Assembly (NCBI GenBank): GCA_920105625.2
Contig: OV050033.1
Location: forward strand, 3,700,001-3,764,000
Direction of reading: 5' to 3'
Length of the DNA stretch: 64,000 nucleotides
Origin: Clusia tigrina
Lineage: Eukaryota; Arthropoda; Insecta; Diptera; Clusiidae
Below the pieces are notes generated by a model. It was not told where the DNA came from. It saw only the letters and a list, made by a program, of their open reading frames with translations, and did not search any database. The position numbers were made by a program, and so were the translations under genes. Below are positions 9,310 to 21,922 of this stretch, one piece after another; the first letter of the stretch is position 1; the number at the start of each line of letters is the position of its first letter.

Positions 9310-10690
9310 CCTATGGCCTGGTACCCAGCATAGATGGATATGGAATTGTTCAGTCATCTCATTTAGAGATCGGCGACAGTCTAAGACACTCCTTGATGTT
9401 ATTTGGTCCTACCAACTTCGGCCTTCGACTCGAAGAGATATTTAGAAACAAGTATTTTTCAGACCATGCCCGTGGCAAGAGTTTTTGCATATTGGTGTTA
9501 CGGAGGAGGGGTTTAGCTCTGAAGGAGTTACGCTGGAAGAATGGAGTAACGCGTACCAAAATCAAGAAGAAATACCTTTGTTTCAAAAATGTTGTAGCTC
9601 AAAGTTATTATTCATAAAATTGAAGCAGAGAAATTTTGCTGACTTGAAAGGATAATTTGAGTGTGAAATTCATTAAACATAATAAATAGAGGCCAAACTC
9701 ATTGCTGTCCATGGACAATTCTTTGTCAGAATCATAACAAATTGAACACACCTCGGGAAGGACACCCTCTTTAATTCGTTTATAATTGAGTATGCCGGAG
9801 AAGCGCCTTAAAAGGCGGGTCTCCAAGCACTCAGGCAAGTGGTGACCATTTTACTATTCGCTTACTGATGCCAATAGTCTGAGACTGGACTCTGGAGCCA
9901 CTAAGAAACAGTCCAAAATATTTTGTACAGTGGTGAGTCTAATTATTGGTTTAATGGGTAGGTTAAGCTAGCTGGGCATTAGCTGGGCATAAGCCACACA
10001 TATACCTATTCTAGCTAGCTCCATCTAGGTCCTTCGCAATGCTAGATCTCTACATAGATTGTGGGATGTCAACGCTTTTAGCGACTATCAAAAAGTGCTT
10101 AAAGTTCCATTCGGTTTAATGGTTGAGTTAATGAAAAAATGTTGTTCAGTGGCGAGGCTAATTTAATGAGGGTGCTAAGGTCAATGAAAAAATCTACACG
10201 TGTGGAATGAAATCAATCCAGATGAGTGCATGAGAACACATTACATCCAGGAAAAATGGATGGCACGTTTAAATATTGTATATTGCACGTCAATCAGGTC
10301 CTTTACCTTTAAAAATTACCTCGTACCGCCGCATTGGGCGTAACTGGCAAAAGTTACACAAGGATGACCACTGGTTTGTACACTCCAGAAAATTCAAACG
10401 TTTCCAAGGGAATGTTTGGCTATTGTTGTTGTACAAGCTCTTCAAACGCTATCTAATACTATAATTATTTGTTGCCAAATTTCAATCTGGAAGAAATATA
10501 GCTCGAACTTGAGAGCTCTAAGTGCCTCTCCACGAACAAATAATAGTGCTATGTATGAGAAGACAATTTTGAATTGTAACTGTGTCCCTAGCATTCAGCT
10601 TCCTGACGATAGATCAATGTTCTTCTAGGGGGCCTGGCGAAAACTTCTTCCACTGACGACTCACAAACGGAAAATGGAAGCTGGTTGGCA
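9310..10690. other. Intergenic sequence, no gene seen
   Basis: Several short open frames on both strands, none resembling a known protein or carrying splice signals. A short direct duplication (AGCTGGGCAT twice) lies near 9970-9990. Probably old transposon debris, but I cannot assign it. Confidence 0.4.
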
Positions 10691-10809
10691 CCTGAATGAA
10701 AATGTCCGACGCTTCCCGGTTATGGAAAGTATGGCAACAGCATTCCAATGTGGAAGTATGGCAGCACTATTCCAATGTGGAAGTATGGCAACAGCATTCC
10801 AATGAAAGT

Positions 10810-11005
10810 GTTTGCTATACTGAAAGTAGTGCTGGAGAAGAAAGGAAGAAAAAACAGGAAGGCCCAGAGCATTTTCTACGCGTTTGTCCTGCCTTTGCCA
10901 GAATTAGTTCGATTGATGTTCCATTGGGGAGCAAAATAGCTCCAGCTGTTCGGGCAGTGAAATGTGAAAAAGTGCTCAAAATCTTTTCTAACAGGTGGCC
11001 TAATT
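10810..11005 (+). mobile_element. LINE (non-LTR) remnant C: C-terminal tail
   Basis: The plus-strand translation contains EGPEHFLRVCPAFARIS and then LGSKIAPAVRAVKCEKVLKI, ending at a stop near 11005. The pattern E-x-x-E-H-x(3)-x-C-P-A-F-A-R is the post-RNase-H tail of non-LTR retrotransposons. The preceding Cys pair is lost. A short direct duplication (TGGAAGTATGGCA) precedes it at about 10750-10790. Confidence 0.5.
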
Positions 11006-11658
11006 AAGTCTTCAGTTCTATGCAAATATTAATTAAATAAATTATTATTGAAATAACAAAATTTTAATTGTATAAAAAACGCTTTAATTGCAAATTAGAA
11101 CAAATAAATAACGAAGGCACACACAAATTTACTAGTATGAAAAACACCCCCTAATAGAAATATAGAACATACATAGAACGAAGGCACACAAAGTAAGTAT
11201 GAGTTCTTCGGTGCACTGAACTTTAATGTAAGCATTATACCGGCTGATTCCAATAAGAATGTAAGTATTCTTATTAGAGGTGAGAATATTATTAAAATTG
11301 GAAGAAAGATAAGATCGATTCCTCCTCTCTCCCTCTATCCTCTTGGTTCTTTCTTTATATAAATTGAAGTACTCGCATGTATGAATGCTAGTGCAGTCAA
11401 GGAACGCAGGGTTTCTGAGGATTCTAATTAATATTTTATGCCCAAAAAACTAGTTCAATAAAATGTGGTTGTATTCCGTAAAATCACAAGAAATCTGCTC
11501 CTTTTGAAATTAAGTTTTTTAATTTGTTTCGTGAAATGAATTTAATTAAACGCCGCAGTTGCTAGTGCTCCTCTTACAAATTGTACACTAATTCATTTTT
11601 ATACAAATTATAATAATAATAAACTCCTTGATAGTTTTCACTCAGACCATGGCTCACT
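11006..11658. other. AT-rich intergenic sequence
   Basis: No coding frame, no RNA gene and no clear repeat apart from a loosely duplicated motif (ACGAAGGCACACA at about 11113 and 11179). Confidence 0.4.
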
Positions 11659-12145
11659 ATGAACTCTTTTGGTGCAGTGTACTGAGAGTGGCAGAGTCTT
11701 TCCTATGATTTTAAAGGACTGTTCTCATGGTCAAAAGAGTTTTAATGAATACAATGGGACTACTTAAATTACTTTCATGATATGAATTTAAACTCCAGTC
11801 TGACATAAACTCCATGTTAGTCATTCATTCACTCACTCATTCAGTCAGATCGGGGCAGATTATCAACCCTTTGGGTGCAGTGTACTAACTGTGGTCTTTA
11901 CTGTGATTTTAAAGGACTGTTCTCATGGTCAAAAGAGTTTTAATGAATACAATGGGACTACTTAAATTACTTTCATGATATGAATTTAAACTCCAGTCTG
12001 ACATAAACTCCATGTTAGTCATTCATTCACTCACTCATTCAGTCAGATCGGGGCAGATTATCAACCCTTTTGGTGCAGTGTATTAACTGTGGTCTTTACT
12101 GTGATTTTAAAGGACTGTTCTCATGGTCAAAAGAGTTTTCTTGAT
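11659..12145. repeat. 198-bp tandem repeat, about 2.4 copies
   Basis: The marker AAAGGACTGTTCTCATGG begins at 11713, 11911 and 12109, an exact 198-bp period. The copies at 11713-11860 and 11911-12058 look identical base for base, so this is a young duplication. The third copy diverges after about 12140. It contains a CATTCATTCACTCACTCATT-type simple stretch. No coding frame is kept. Confidence 0.9.
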
Positions 12146-15100
12146 TATAATGAGACTACCTGGTTGGTTCAGTACATCACCTCACTTCTATAATCGAATA
12201 TTTGGAGTACTCCTATTTGTCACAGTACCTTCGAATTCACTTGAAGAACGTTCAACTCACTGCGTATCACTTACGAAAATATAAAAGCATGGCTTAATGT
12301 GGCGTTCGTGGCCCAATCGCAGAAGCGTTCTGTTTAAGCGGCACTCTTCGAATTCACTCGGCACTGAAAGCAGCTGGAACCGTTATACGCACAATTCTAT
12401 TTGCTAATTGCCAACTGAGTCAACCAGCCTAGTCTCAATTTGCCTACACAATTGGGGCGCTTTTATATGTGCTGCGAATAGGCACTCACATTCGAGTTGA
12501 TGTATATTAATAGAACCAAATTTCAATAATGGTCACAAAATAATTATAAAATTGAAAAATATTATTTTTGCAATACAGTTTGTATGTTAATAGAATCACC
12601 TTTGCGTAGCACTGAACAGAAAACTTTGAATGAGAAACAATAAACGAATTTCGATCACAATATGCCACCACTCAGTAGAACGGGACCATATGTTAAGAGC
12701 CAGACTCGGTGGCACACAATTAAAACACGACCTCGGGGCCCAACTCAAGCTGCAAGCTGGAAGGGAAACTTTCGGTTTACTTGCAGTATGACGAGCGTAA
12801 CCGCTGCAATTCGCACTATTTTCCGTTGGAGAACATTGAATATAGTTTTCCAGCCTTTGCGCTTTAAAATACCACAATATTCAATTGACATGAGAAAAAT
12901 GTCGCACTCTTAACTTAACGGACTTTGAATGGGGTGAAAAAAGGACTGAAAGTGTAGAGGAGAGAAAAACCCGTTGTTTTGCTGAAGAAAACAAGTGGTT
13001 GCCGTGGCGCTGTGGGGGTGGCAGGGCGGGCTGACGACTCGCACTGAAAGGGAATTTCCGTGAATACACAAAGGGATATGGCCAAAGGATGTGGAAGTGT
13101 GCTGGCAATGGATAAGAGCGGCGGTGCGGTGTAGAGTGGTGTGGTGTGGTGTGGTGTGTTGTGTTGTGTTGAGAAAAATAAGCCAGAGAAAGAGAGAAAG
13201 ACAATGGGCGCTGAGCCACCCAGAACAACAGAAATGACAACAGTACATGCAAGCATGCATTTAAAGCAGGAAGTGCGAGTATGGAGGAAGCATACCCACA
13301 CTCACACAAACATGCATATACGCACACATCTAAGCACGGATATAAATATGTATGACACCAAAAATACTTGCACAGCAAAACAAGAATAGGAATTTAGGTA
13401 ATTGAAGCCCAAACGAAAAAGAAAAACAAAACGGAACGTTCAGAAAAAAGTAACTTAAACGCGATGCGAATAGCAAGCAAAAACAGAATATGTAATAAGT
13501 GGCTTTTGGGGGGTAGGACCACAGCAACGGCAACAACAGCAACCACAACAACAAAAATAACAACAATAAAGACAACAGAAATAGTCTGCCAGAGCATTGA
13601 TACTGATAAAGCAAAACCCAACACAAGGCGACAGCGACTTCGGCTTCGGCTCCAGCTCTGACTGAGGCAGCGGCAGCGGCAGCACCAACAGCAACAGCAA
13701 CAACAACAACAACAGTGGCCGCGTAGCAAAAGGTGAAAGAAGCAATTCAAATGCAAAACAATTTCAAAATCAAAACGAAAATGAAAACGAAATAAAATTA
13801 AAGCAGAAAAAACGCTGAAAATGTCATCACACCGAAGAGGGCAAAAAGTAGAGCACCCCATTGCTAGCGCCGAGACAGCAGCAGCACAACCCAACACACA
13901 ACAAAAACAATACCAACAACTGTAACGGCAACGGCAACAACAACAACGTCAACCGCAATGAAAACGCCACGGGAGCAGTCAAAACCAACCAATCAAGCGG
14001 TCAGACAGTAAATAACAAACATCAAAATATGAAACGCTGTATCGTTTGGAGCGGCATTTGGCAAATTATAAACGATTGCTTGTAACATGCAGAAAATTAA
14101 GTTTTCCTTTTACCACTTTGCTCTGAAATTTTAGAATTGAATTGGTGCGCTCTTTATGCATTTCTAATGTGCTTCAAAATTTGACAAACACACGCGAACG
14201 CGAACTCAAATGCATCGCGAACATTTGTCGCCCGTCCGCTGTATTCCCTCCCAATTGGCGTGTGTGTTGCGATCTCTGATTTGATTTTATTTTCACCGAC
14301 TCACACACACGTGCACACACATGGTGCAACATATTCTTTCTTTTTTATTCCATTTACACAAACATATTCACACAGAAACCCGCACGCACGCACTTTGGAT
14401 TATTATTATACACTTTGCTTTGATTTAGCGCTATGTTTGTTTTTGCTTTTTTATTTTTATACTTTTTTATTTATTTATTATGAAGGTGATTTTGTTGTAA
14501 CCAACCATAAGCAACACTTACTGTTTTGAGATACTATTCGTGTTTAGTTGTTGTTGTCGTTGTTGTCAACGATATTCACGGCTTTTCGTACAAATTTCAC
14601 GCTTCAAATTAGAATTTCTAGATGTCAGCAAAAATATTCACAGAGACAAAAAGAGTTAAAAGTCAGTCAAATTAAAAGCGCTAAGCAAAAAATAAACGTA
14701 AAAAAATAAACACAAGTGACAAATAATAACTTTCGCGAGCGAATGCGAAATGCGCATCGGAGAACGAACGAAAAGCGAATGAAGCGAATTGTTATTTCTT
14801 GATAAAATATTAAATACGTTACACACAAACACTTGCAGGGGCACACATGCATATGTAATTTGCGTTCGTGTGTGTACATTGTTACATGCATATGCCAATT
14901 AGAATTGAGTGTTTAGTTGGTTTGCACGAACGGTGAGGCGACAGTGTTGCCTATTTGCAATTATAAATAGTAAACAGAGTATGTAGTTTCCAAGCTGAGA
15001 TTGATTATGGAGCTGCTGTATTTCAAACAAGACAACAACATGACGGCCAAGTGATTTCCTTGATAAATCCACCTCAGGCGACATGGTGAAATATTGGCAT

Positions 15101-16543
15101 TTCATACATTTTAATGATTGCAAATACGAGTAAATTCTCACAATTGGAATAAATTTCAACTCGTTCTTTTCGACGAAATTGAATACTATTCAAATATGAA
15201 TGTAAATCTTTTCAATGGAATGCAGTTGCAGATCGATTTGAATCCGATAGGTGATTATATGCATAATCAATGAATCCCCATTTATGCTGCGATATCCTCT
15301 TATCAATATATAATGTCTTGTATATGAATATGAATGAAATAACATGACGCTTAAGTCATTCATATTTAACAATATTGATAGTGGAATAGCAACAGATAAC
15401 GTGTAAATGATATTTAATTATGCTACTGCCACTACAATACCCCCATACAAGAAATCTCCAGAATGGTAATTCAAAACCGAAATTGCCAAATAGTTTAACA
15501 ATTAACTCAAAATGAATTGGAGATTGGCATATTAATTAAGCTCATTATTACCCGACTTCATAAAAAATTATAAGTGGAACATGCTGGAGTAATGTTTCCT
15601 ACCTCCTATGCTTTCGACACTAAGGGAAGCAAGTGATAGAAAGAAACTTTAGTAGACCATGGCCTTGGTGTAATTGTAGCCATGACCGAAATCCAATGAG
15701 TCTATCACTAGACCCCTTTTCATTTTAAAATTTAAAATATGTTCGCAAATTCTTGCCAGAGTGGTGTGTTACTGTGACGCTAAATGTATTAGCCCCTTCC
15801 CCCACCTTACAAAGTAATTTAAATTATACTCTCTTGATTTTTCTATTCACTTTCTATGCATGTGCTTAAATAGTTATATACGAATACAAGCGTGTGTATG
15901 TTTTTTGAATATAAGCATGTGCATGTATGATGTAAATATGCTCATGTATTTGCCACAACCGCGGTTTGTGTCTCTCATTACATTATCAGTCACATTGTTA
16001 TCAAATCTCTTTTAACCTACCTTCATAGCAATACTTACATCATTGCCATTAGCATGTAACGTATGTGTGCGTGTGTGTGTTTCGGTGATTGATAAATTAC
16101 ATTTTCGTTTGTTATTTGGGACAAACTGAGGAGACATGCATTTATATATTTTTTATATTTTGCATGCAACTGTGATTAGTTTTTGTTGCATATTTTCTGT
16201 TTTGCTCCAATTCGTGTGTGGTGAAAAATGGTTTGCAGCACAGCACAGTGCTGCCAAATCATAACCGCTACAAAATCAAAATTTAACATTTAAATGCATA
16301 TCTTTTACTTTAGAGTATAATAGGTAATTGAGCACAGTTGATGCACTTTACTGCACTTTACTGATCTTCTTGGTAGTTGAAGAGGAAACACATTAATGAT
16401 ATAGGGGAGGAAAGGGGGATCACGTTGCACAGTATCACTCATAAAAAAGTGCTTCAAAATGAGTCGGCTCTCTGTGGTTAATGTGAACATGGTCATATAT
16501 GTTCATAGGAGGGGATAAAACATATTGGTATATGAGGAGGCAC
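12146..16543. other. Long non-coding stretch with simple repeats
   Basis: Holds (GTGTG)n near 13135-13170, CA/CAA/GCA-rich stretches between 13510 and 13960, and AT-rich DNA from 14100 on. All open frames here are short and of biased composition, reading as homopolymeric Leu, Thr, Asn or Gln. The CAA-rich part resembles fly 5' untranslated sequence, but I find no associated coding exon. Confidence 0.4.
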
Positions 16544-16700
16544 GGGCGTAGCCACCTAAGGGCAGAGTGGGGTTTGGGTCCCCTCCCCCCTAATAGCAAA
16601 AATTCTAACTAATGATCATTCATCAGATCACCTATTGATTTTTTTAAGTAGAAGTATGTAAAAGGCCTTGATCCCCCTAAATCTGGCTCTGGCTGCGACC
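16544..16700. mobile_element. Short inverted-repeat DNA transposon remnant
   Basis: The left end starts GGGCGTAGCCACC and is followed by a GGGG/CCCC-rich segment. The right end, read on the other strand, starts GGTCGCAGCCAGAGCC and is followed by a GGGGGATC segment. The G-rich, imperfect inverted ends resemble small nonautonomous DNA elements common in insects. No transposase is present. The ends match only partly, so family assignment is not possible. Confidence 0.4.
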
Positions 16701-17508
16701 ATGTGAGGAGGTAATAGAGTAATACAAAATACAGTATATATTTTATTTACCACCCATCTAAAGTATTTTTAATAAATTTATTTAAAAACATTTCCTAAAT
16801 TATGTTTTAGATAAAACTAAACAATTAAGAAATTATATTTTGGGCTGACACTTTTTTAATTTGGAGGAGGAAGTAGGTAGAAGATCAAACCGAAAGGAAG
16901 TAAGAGCATTCATCTTTTTGTTTCAGTTTCCGGCGTATACTGAAATGCACACCGAAATATTTCCTTTAGATTAACTTCAATTTACTTCAGTAAAATTGTA
17001 GTCATTATATTCTATATAAACGTAGTTTTTATTGCTGCCCTTGTTGAAATATAAAAATCAACAATGTTTAAAGGAAGCAAAACTTACGTAACTAGAAAGA
17101 TATTGTTATAAATATTACTTATTTTAACTAAATTATAGAAATAAATTTAAATAGTTCTCTTTCCTAGCGAATACCTCAAATGTTTGTATTATCAACTTTG
17201 ACAGAATTGTCTAGGAAAATCAGTTGTATTTAGATGGTTAGGAGTTGCCACATAAAAAGTTTTTATTAAGATCGTATTAATAAAATCTAATTCGAAATCA
17301 CCCAAACCTTTTTTGATGATGACCCAAAAGAAACGTAAGTTACTGGTGGATTATTATATGTTTAGAATATGTTTCTTCATTTACATGAGTTTCACCTATC
17401 ACAGTTTATTACTGCCAGCACCAGCTAATATAAGTTTTCAATACAATGGACTATAGTGCCACTACGTGTGAAACTGAAAACAACTACAGAAGAAAAGTTA
17501 AGTAGCAT

Positions 17509-17617
<109 letters not shown>

Positions 17618-17987
17618 TTAGAGTGCACTTATCAACAAATTTGATTAGAAATATGTTGAAATTATGTTTAACGGAAAAATACTACGAAATTCACAAAACT
17701 AATTAAATTGTTTGATACTGATAATATAAGCCTTTCTCTCGCATACATTTTAGTATGTATTGGGAGCGCTCTGTGAGTCGTTTGGGTCAATTTCACCACC
17801 TCCGCCAAAGGCAGTTCTTCAGTATTAAATATTTTATTTTGTGAATATTTTCTCAACAGGTGTGGCAACTCCGGACTGGTGCATTTGTGTTAAATTCAAT
17901 TCCATTGTTGCGCCGCCGGACAAATTTTCTTTGTTTTTACTAATTAAATAAATTTGTGCGGAATATTATTTAATAAAACAAGGTACG

Positions 17988-20798
17988 ATGGCAGATGACT
18001 GGCAGAGTCAAAACTTTCGACAAAATGTGATTGCAAAAATGTGAGCTGAATGTGTTTTTTGATTGTTACAATATTTAGAAATTTTTTTTTTGTTTTATTT
18101 GGAAATTTCCTAATAAAAATTGTTAATACACAGCAATGAAACGTTGCAAAACACTGGTCAGGATCCCAGCAAGAACGCAGTCATTATGGAGAATCAAATT
18201 TTTAAAAAGTCCCGAAGTAAGGACGAGTACTTGGGTTTAGTGTCCAAGCTGTTCATGCACTTCAAGGATTTAGCGCAGAGTAAGTAAAAATGTGGAATTT
18301 TGTGGAGCTTTTATAAGTGAGTTGTGTCCAAAAGGAAAGCCACAACAGCCTCCACCTCCAAATGCGGAACTGAGCCAGCAAAATATGATGCAAGACCCGC
18401 TGAATGCTTTGCAAAATTTAGCAAGCCAAGGCAATCGCAACCCGCAAATGATACCCATACCAGGCGGGCCCAATCCTAACCAAATGAGTGGGCCCGGCGG
18501 ACCGGTAGCCGCCTCAAACCTGTTGCAAACTTTAAATCAACAAAGGCCCGGACAGCAAATGCAGCAGATGCAGGGCATACGAGGCCAAATGCCGATGGGT
18601 GCCGGAGCAATGAGTGGTCCGGGGCAGCAAATGGTGCCGCAAATGAGCTCAGGCATGCAAATGAACGTTATTGGTGGGAGTGGTCAACAAGGCCAAATGG
18701 GAGGTATGCCGCCGCAAATGGCACAAATGGGCCCCGGAGGTTCCGGTCCCAGTAGTGCTGGTGGGCCTGGAGGACCTTCAGGTGCCCCCAATCAAATGCA
18801 GATGAGTGCAGGTCAAATGCAGGGTGGTCCGATGAATGTGAATGCGATGAATGTGCAACAAATGCCGCAATTGCAACAGATGAGCCAAAGTCAGATGAAT
18901 GTAAGTAAACTGCATTGACACTGAACTAGCGCTTAAATGAAAGGATTCACTCTTACAGCTCAACCAAATGATGAACGCGCGCATGAGTCAAGGAGGCCCA
19001 ATGAACGTTGGTCCCAATGCAGCTCCACAGGGCATGCAAGGTATGCCACCAAGTATGCAGCAAAGCCAAGGAGCACAAGGGGGTGGAGCGGGCATCCCAC
19101 CAGGGCAAGCAGGTCAGATTTGAATTCCTTTAGCTATGATAAATATTTATATTAGCTTCGGTTACAGGGAATCTCAATCAAATGTTGAATATGCAACAGA
19201 AACCCAATATGCCCATGACGCAGGGAGCTCAAATGTTCCCCGTAAACAGAGGAGTGAGTGGGCAACAGCAATTTTTGGGACAAAACGCTTCTCCTGTCTC
19301 CTCTCCGGTAGGTATTGGAGCAACTCAACAACAATTACAGCAACAACAACAGCAGCAGCAGCAATCGGCACCCAACCAACAACAGCCACAGGCGCCACAG
19401 TTGCCGAACCCGCAAATGATACCTAGCCCGGCGCTAGTGCCCACCTCGAGTCCACAAATGTCCAATATAATGCAAAATAGTCAACGGAACTTGAGGCAAT
19501 CGCCAAGTGCTCCATTGAATACTCCCGGACAAGTTGCCAGCAACAGTCCCTTCAATCCACAAGAGGACCAGCTCTACCGCGAGAAATACAAACAGTTGAC
19601 GAAGTATATTGAGCCGCTCAAACGCATGGTGGCCAAGATCGGGAACGACGGAGCAAGTAAGCTTTTGATTAATAAAATCAACGGGAGATAAAAATTATAA
19701 AATGTTCCTATGCCAGACACCGAGAAGATTACTAAAATGAGCAAACTTTTGGAAATACTCAGCAACCCTGCGCAGCGTGTGCCCCTGGAAACGCTGTTGA
19801 AGTGCGAAAAAGCATTGGAGAAAATGGAAATTGTGTCATTCTCGGGCCAGCAATTCGTGGTACGCGTGATTGCGAAATGTTTAAAAAATTACATTGTTTC
19901 ATTTTTCGAAACTTTTTAATTAATAGAAATCCTCCAATCCCTTGATGGAGGTCATTAACACCACCATTCAGAGCCCTATAGCGAATCACACTCTATATCG
20001 TACGTTTCGGCCCAGTTTGGAGCTGCTCTTTGGCACGGATATTTGGTAACTGCTTTTAAGTGCCTCTATTTTCAGTTTTTGCTAATATTTGCATACTTAG
20101 TGCTCCAGTGCCCGCAAAAATCCAACGCATTGCTGAGAGACCCCAGTTTGAGCATGAAATACCGCACGTCTTACAGGGCGAAATTGCGCGCCTGGATCAA
20201 AAGTTTAAAGTCACCTTGGATACTATAATGCAAACCAACACAAAATCCATTAAGCTCATTTGCTGCCTGGATGACAGACGTTTGCCCAGTGTTCCACCAG
20301 TCAGCATTAATGTGCCAGGTGATATGTGATATTAATACATAATCAGGGAAATTTGTCCATTTCTGAATATAAACTCGTGAGGAATTTCTCTTTTCCTTAC
20401 CCAAGGAGGGAGTTTTTATTCAGAGTAGTGCTGAATTTTTTCTATAAAGCATTAATTTTGATACTAGTCCTGACCCGCACATGGCCTTAGTTGCTAGTAC
20501 TCCTTCCCTCAACCCTGATTAATTATGGTGTAAAGTATAATAACGATAATTTTGATATTGTTGATTTTCAGAGGACTATCCCAACGTTTCTCCCAGCTGT
20601 TTGCTGGCAGAGCACGAATACTCAGCCACTCCTTTCTTGAGGGCCGTGCAAGGTGCGCTTGTCACACGCATTGCCAAATTGCCGAAATGCCACTCGCTGT
20701 CACATCTCTTGGACACGTGGGAAATGTCGGTGCGTCAGGCTTGCTCGCCAAATGCCAAGTCCGCTTGCGATTTCAATGCAATTTTTTGTGTTAAGTAA
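17988..20798 (+). CDS. MED15: Mediator complex subunit 15 (Med15/ARC105), nine coding exons
   Basis: Med15 is the Mediator tail subunit that receives signals from DNA-bound activators in the nucleus. Exons by GT-AG sites and kept phase: 17988-18040, 18134-18279, 18335-18900, 18959-19112, 19168-19656, 19717-19859, 19927-20045, 20101-20318, 20572-20798 (TAA). Together they give 705 codons, 704 residues, close to other fly Med15 proteins. Exons 1-2 encode the N-terminal KIX domain: [19 protein letters not shown], then [18 protein letters not shown] and [10 protein letters not shown]. Exons 3-5 encode a Gln/Met/Gly/Pro-rich linker with a poly-Gln run. The conserved C-terminal part starts near residue 470 ([14 protein letters not shown]) and continues with [18 protein letters not shown] and a Cys-rich end. 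The ATG is chosen because it opens the KIX domain. Intron 8 contains a LINE/SINE tail. All junctions are predicted. Confidence 0.92.
20480..20560 (+). mobile_element. LINE/SINE 3'-tail copy inside Med15 intron 8
   Basis: Contains TTAGTTGCTAGTACTCCTTC and then GATTAATTATGGTGTAAAGT followed by ATAATAACGATAATT. This is the 3' tail shared with the elements at 29469, 35865, 38463 and 48088. No tRNA-like head is visible, so it is 5'-truncated. It ends only about 10 bp before the exon 9 acceptor at 20570-20571. Confidence 0.7.
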
Positions 20799-20882
20799 TT
20801 TTTAAGTATTTTATTACGATATCGCTTTTTAAAATGTTTTGTATGTTTGCTTGTGTATTAGTATTTTAGTATTTCAGACAAG

Positions 20883-20914
20883 AATAAATATTATTGTAAT
20901 ACCATTTAAATAAA
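20883..20914 (+). terminator. Candidate Med15 polyadenylation signals
   Basis: Two AATAAA hexamers at 20883-20888 and 20909-20914, about 85 and 111 bp after the Med15 stop codon. The position fits a short 3' untranslated region. Confidence 0.45.
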
Positions 20915-21201
20915 TTATACTTAAACGTAAGGCATAATCCAGGAAGGATCGGATCCTCCCAGCATATGAATAAGAAATGAGCTCGTACTAAGAATAGAAA
21001 ATCAGACTGGTTTTGTAGTACATGTTTAATTTAGTTGGATTCACTAATGTCCCAGAATATGGTAGATTTAGAGTTAAATGAGTTTTTATATTGTTATTTT
21101 ACACAATAAAATTTAAGAAAATTAATATTTCGTTTGTTACATCAAGTCATTTCGCGAAATCGTATCGTAACGTAATGCAACGTAGATACATGTTTGCCAT
21201 A

Positions 21202-21920
21202 CAGTTACTCACAAAAATGTGCGTACAGTCCTTCATAAATATAGTTTCAAATATCCCTTTATTAGCTTTAGTTGTTAAAAGCCAATCTCGTGCCAACAGT
21301 AAAGCACAGTGTAGGCTACTTGGAAATTTTAAAACGAAATATGAAATACATCCGTACAGATATTGGGTTTGCCATCGAATGTTTATTTCGAACAGGACAA
21401 CGATTCGAAACATAATACATGTATGGAAAGAGCAAATGTATTGTATCACATTAAAAATCGCCTTGAAACACCTCAACAATCTCCAGATCTGAAACCTATA
21501 GAGCATTTGAGGGACCATATCAATAGGGAACATCAGTTCAAGTAACTTCGCAGATCTGAAAAATAAAGTTAATGAAATTTGGGCCTATGTGCAACTAACT
21601 TTGACTAGAAAATGAGTACCTTCAATGTCACGACAGTCGAAAAAGTTTACTGAACGTGGACTCACCATATATTGAAGACAACTTCTCGTCATTGTTATAA
21701 TTCTTTTTTAATTCTCTTAGATTTAAGTTGAATCTATACGAAGTGCTAGTACGTTCAATTTTGTGAGTTTTTATATTAGATATAAGTAAATATTCAACAA
21801 ACTAATATGTATAATTAATAATTTTATTTTTTTTTACAATACTAAATAGTTTTTTTTTTTACTAATGTGCTTTGGTTTTCCTCTAAAAGCTTGATGTACC
21901 CAAAATTTTGTGAGTAACTG
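21202..21920 (+). mobile_element. Tc1-like DNA transposon, internally deleted (719 bp), TA target duplication
   Basis: The left end CAGTTACTCACAAAAATGTG at 21202 and the right end TTTTGTGAGTAACTG finishing at 21920 are inverted repeats, and both are flanked by TA (21200-21201 and 21921-21922), the Tc1/mariner target. Inside, the plus strand at 21363-21545 encodes FEQDNDSKH and, further on, SPDLKPIEHL. The Asp of QDND and the Glu of PIEH have 34 residues between them, exactly the DD34E spacing of Tc1 transposases. Downstream translation (NEIWAYVQLTLTRK, a stop, VPSMSRQSKKF) is the usual C-terminus. The N-terminal DNA-binding domain and first catalytic Asp are missing and stops interrupt the rest, so it is inactive. 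Confidence 0.85.
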
Positions 21921-21922
21921 TA

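Noticed and set aside
13394..13897. Minus-strand frames rich in Leu, Cys and Val over CAA/GCA tracts
   Set aside because: Products of triplet-rich low-complexity DNA; no initiation context or domain.
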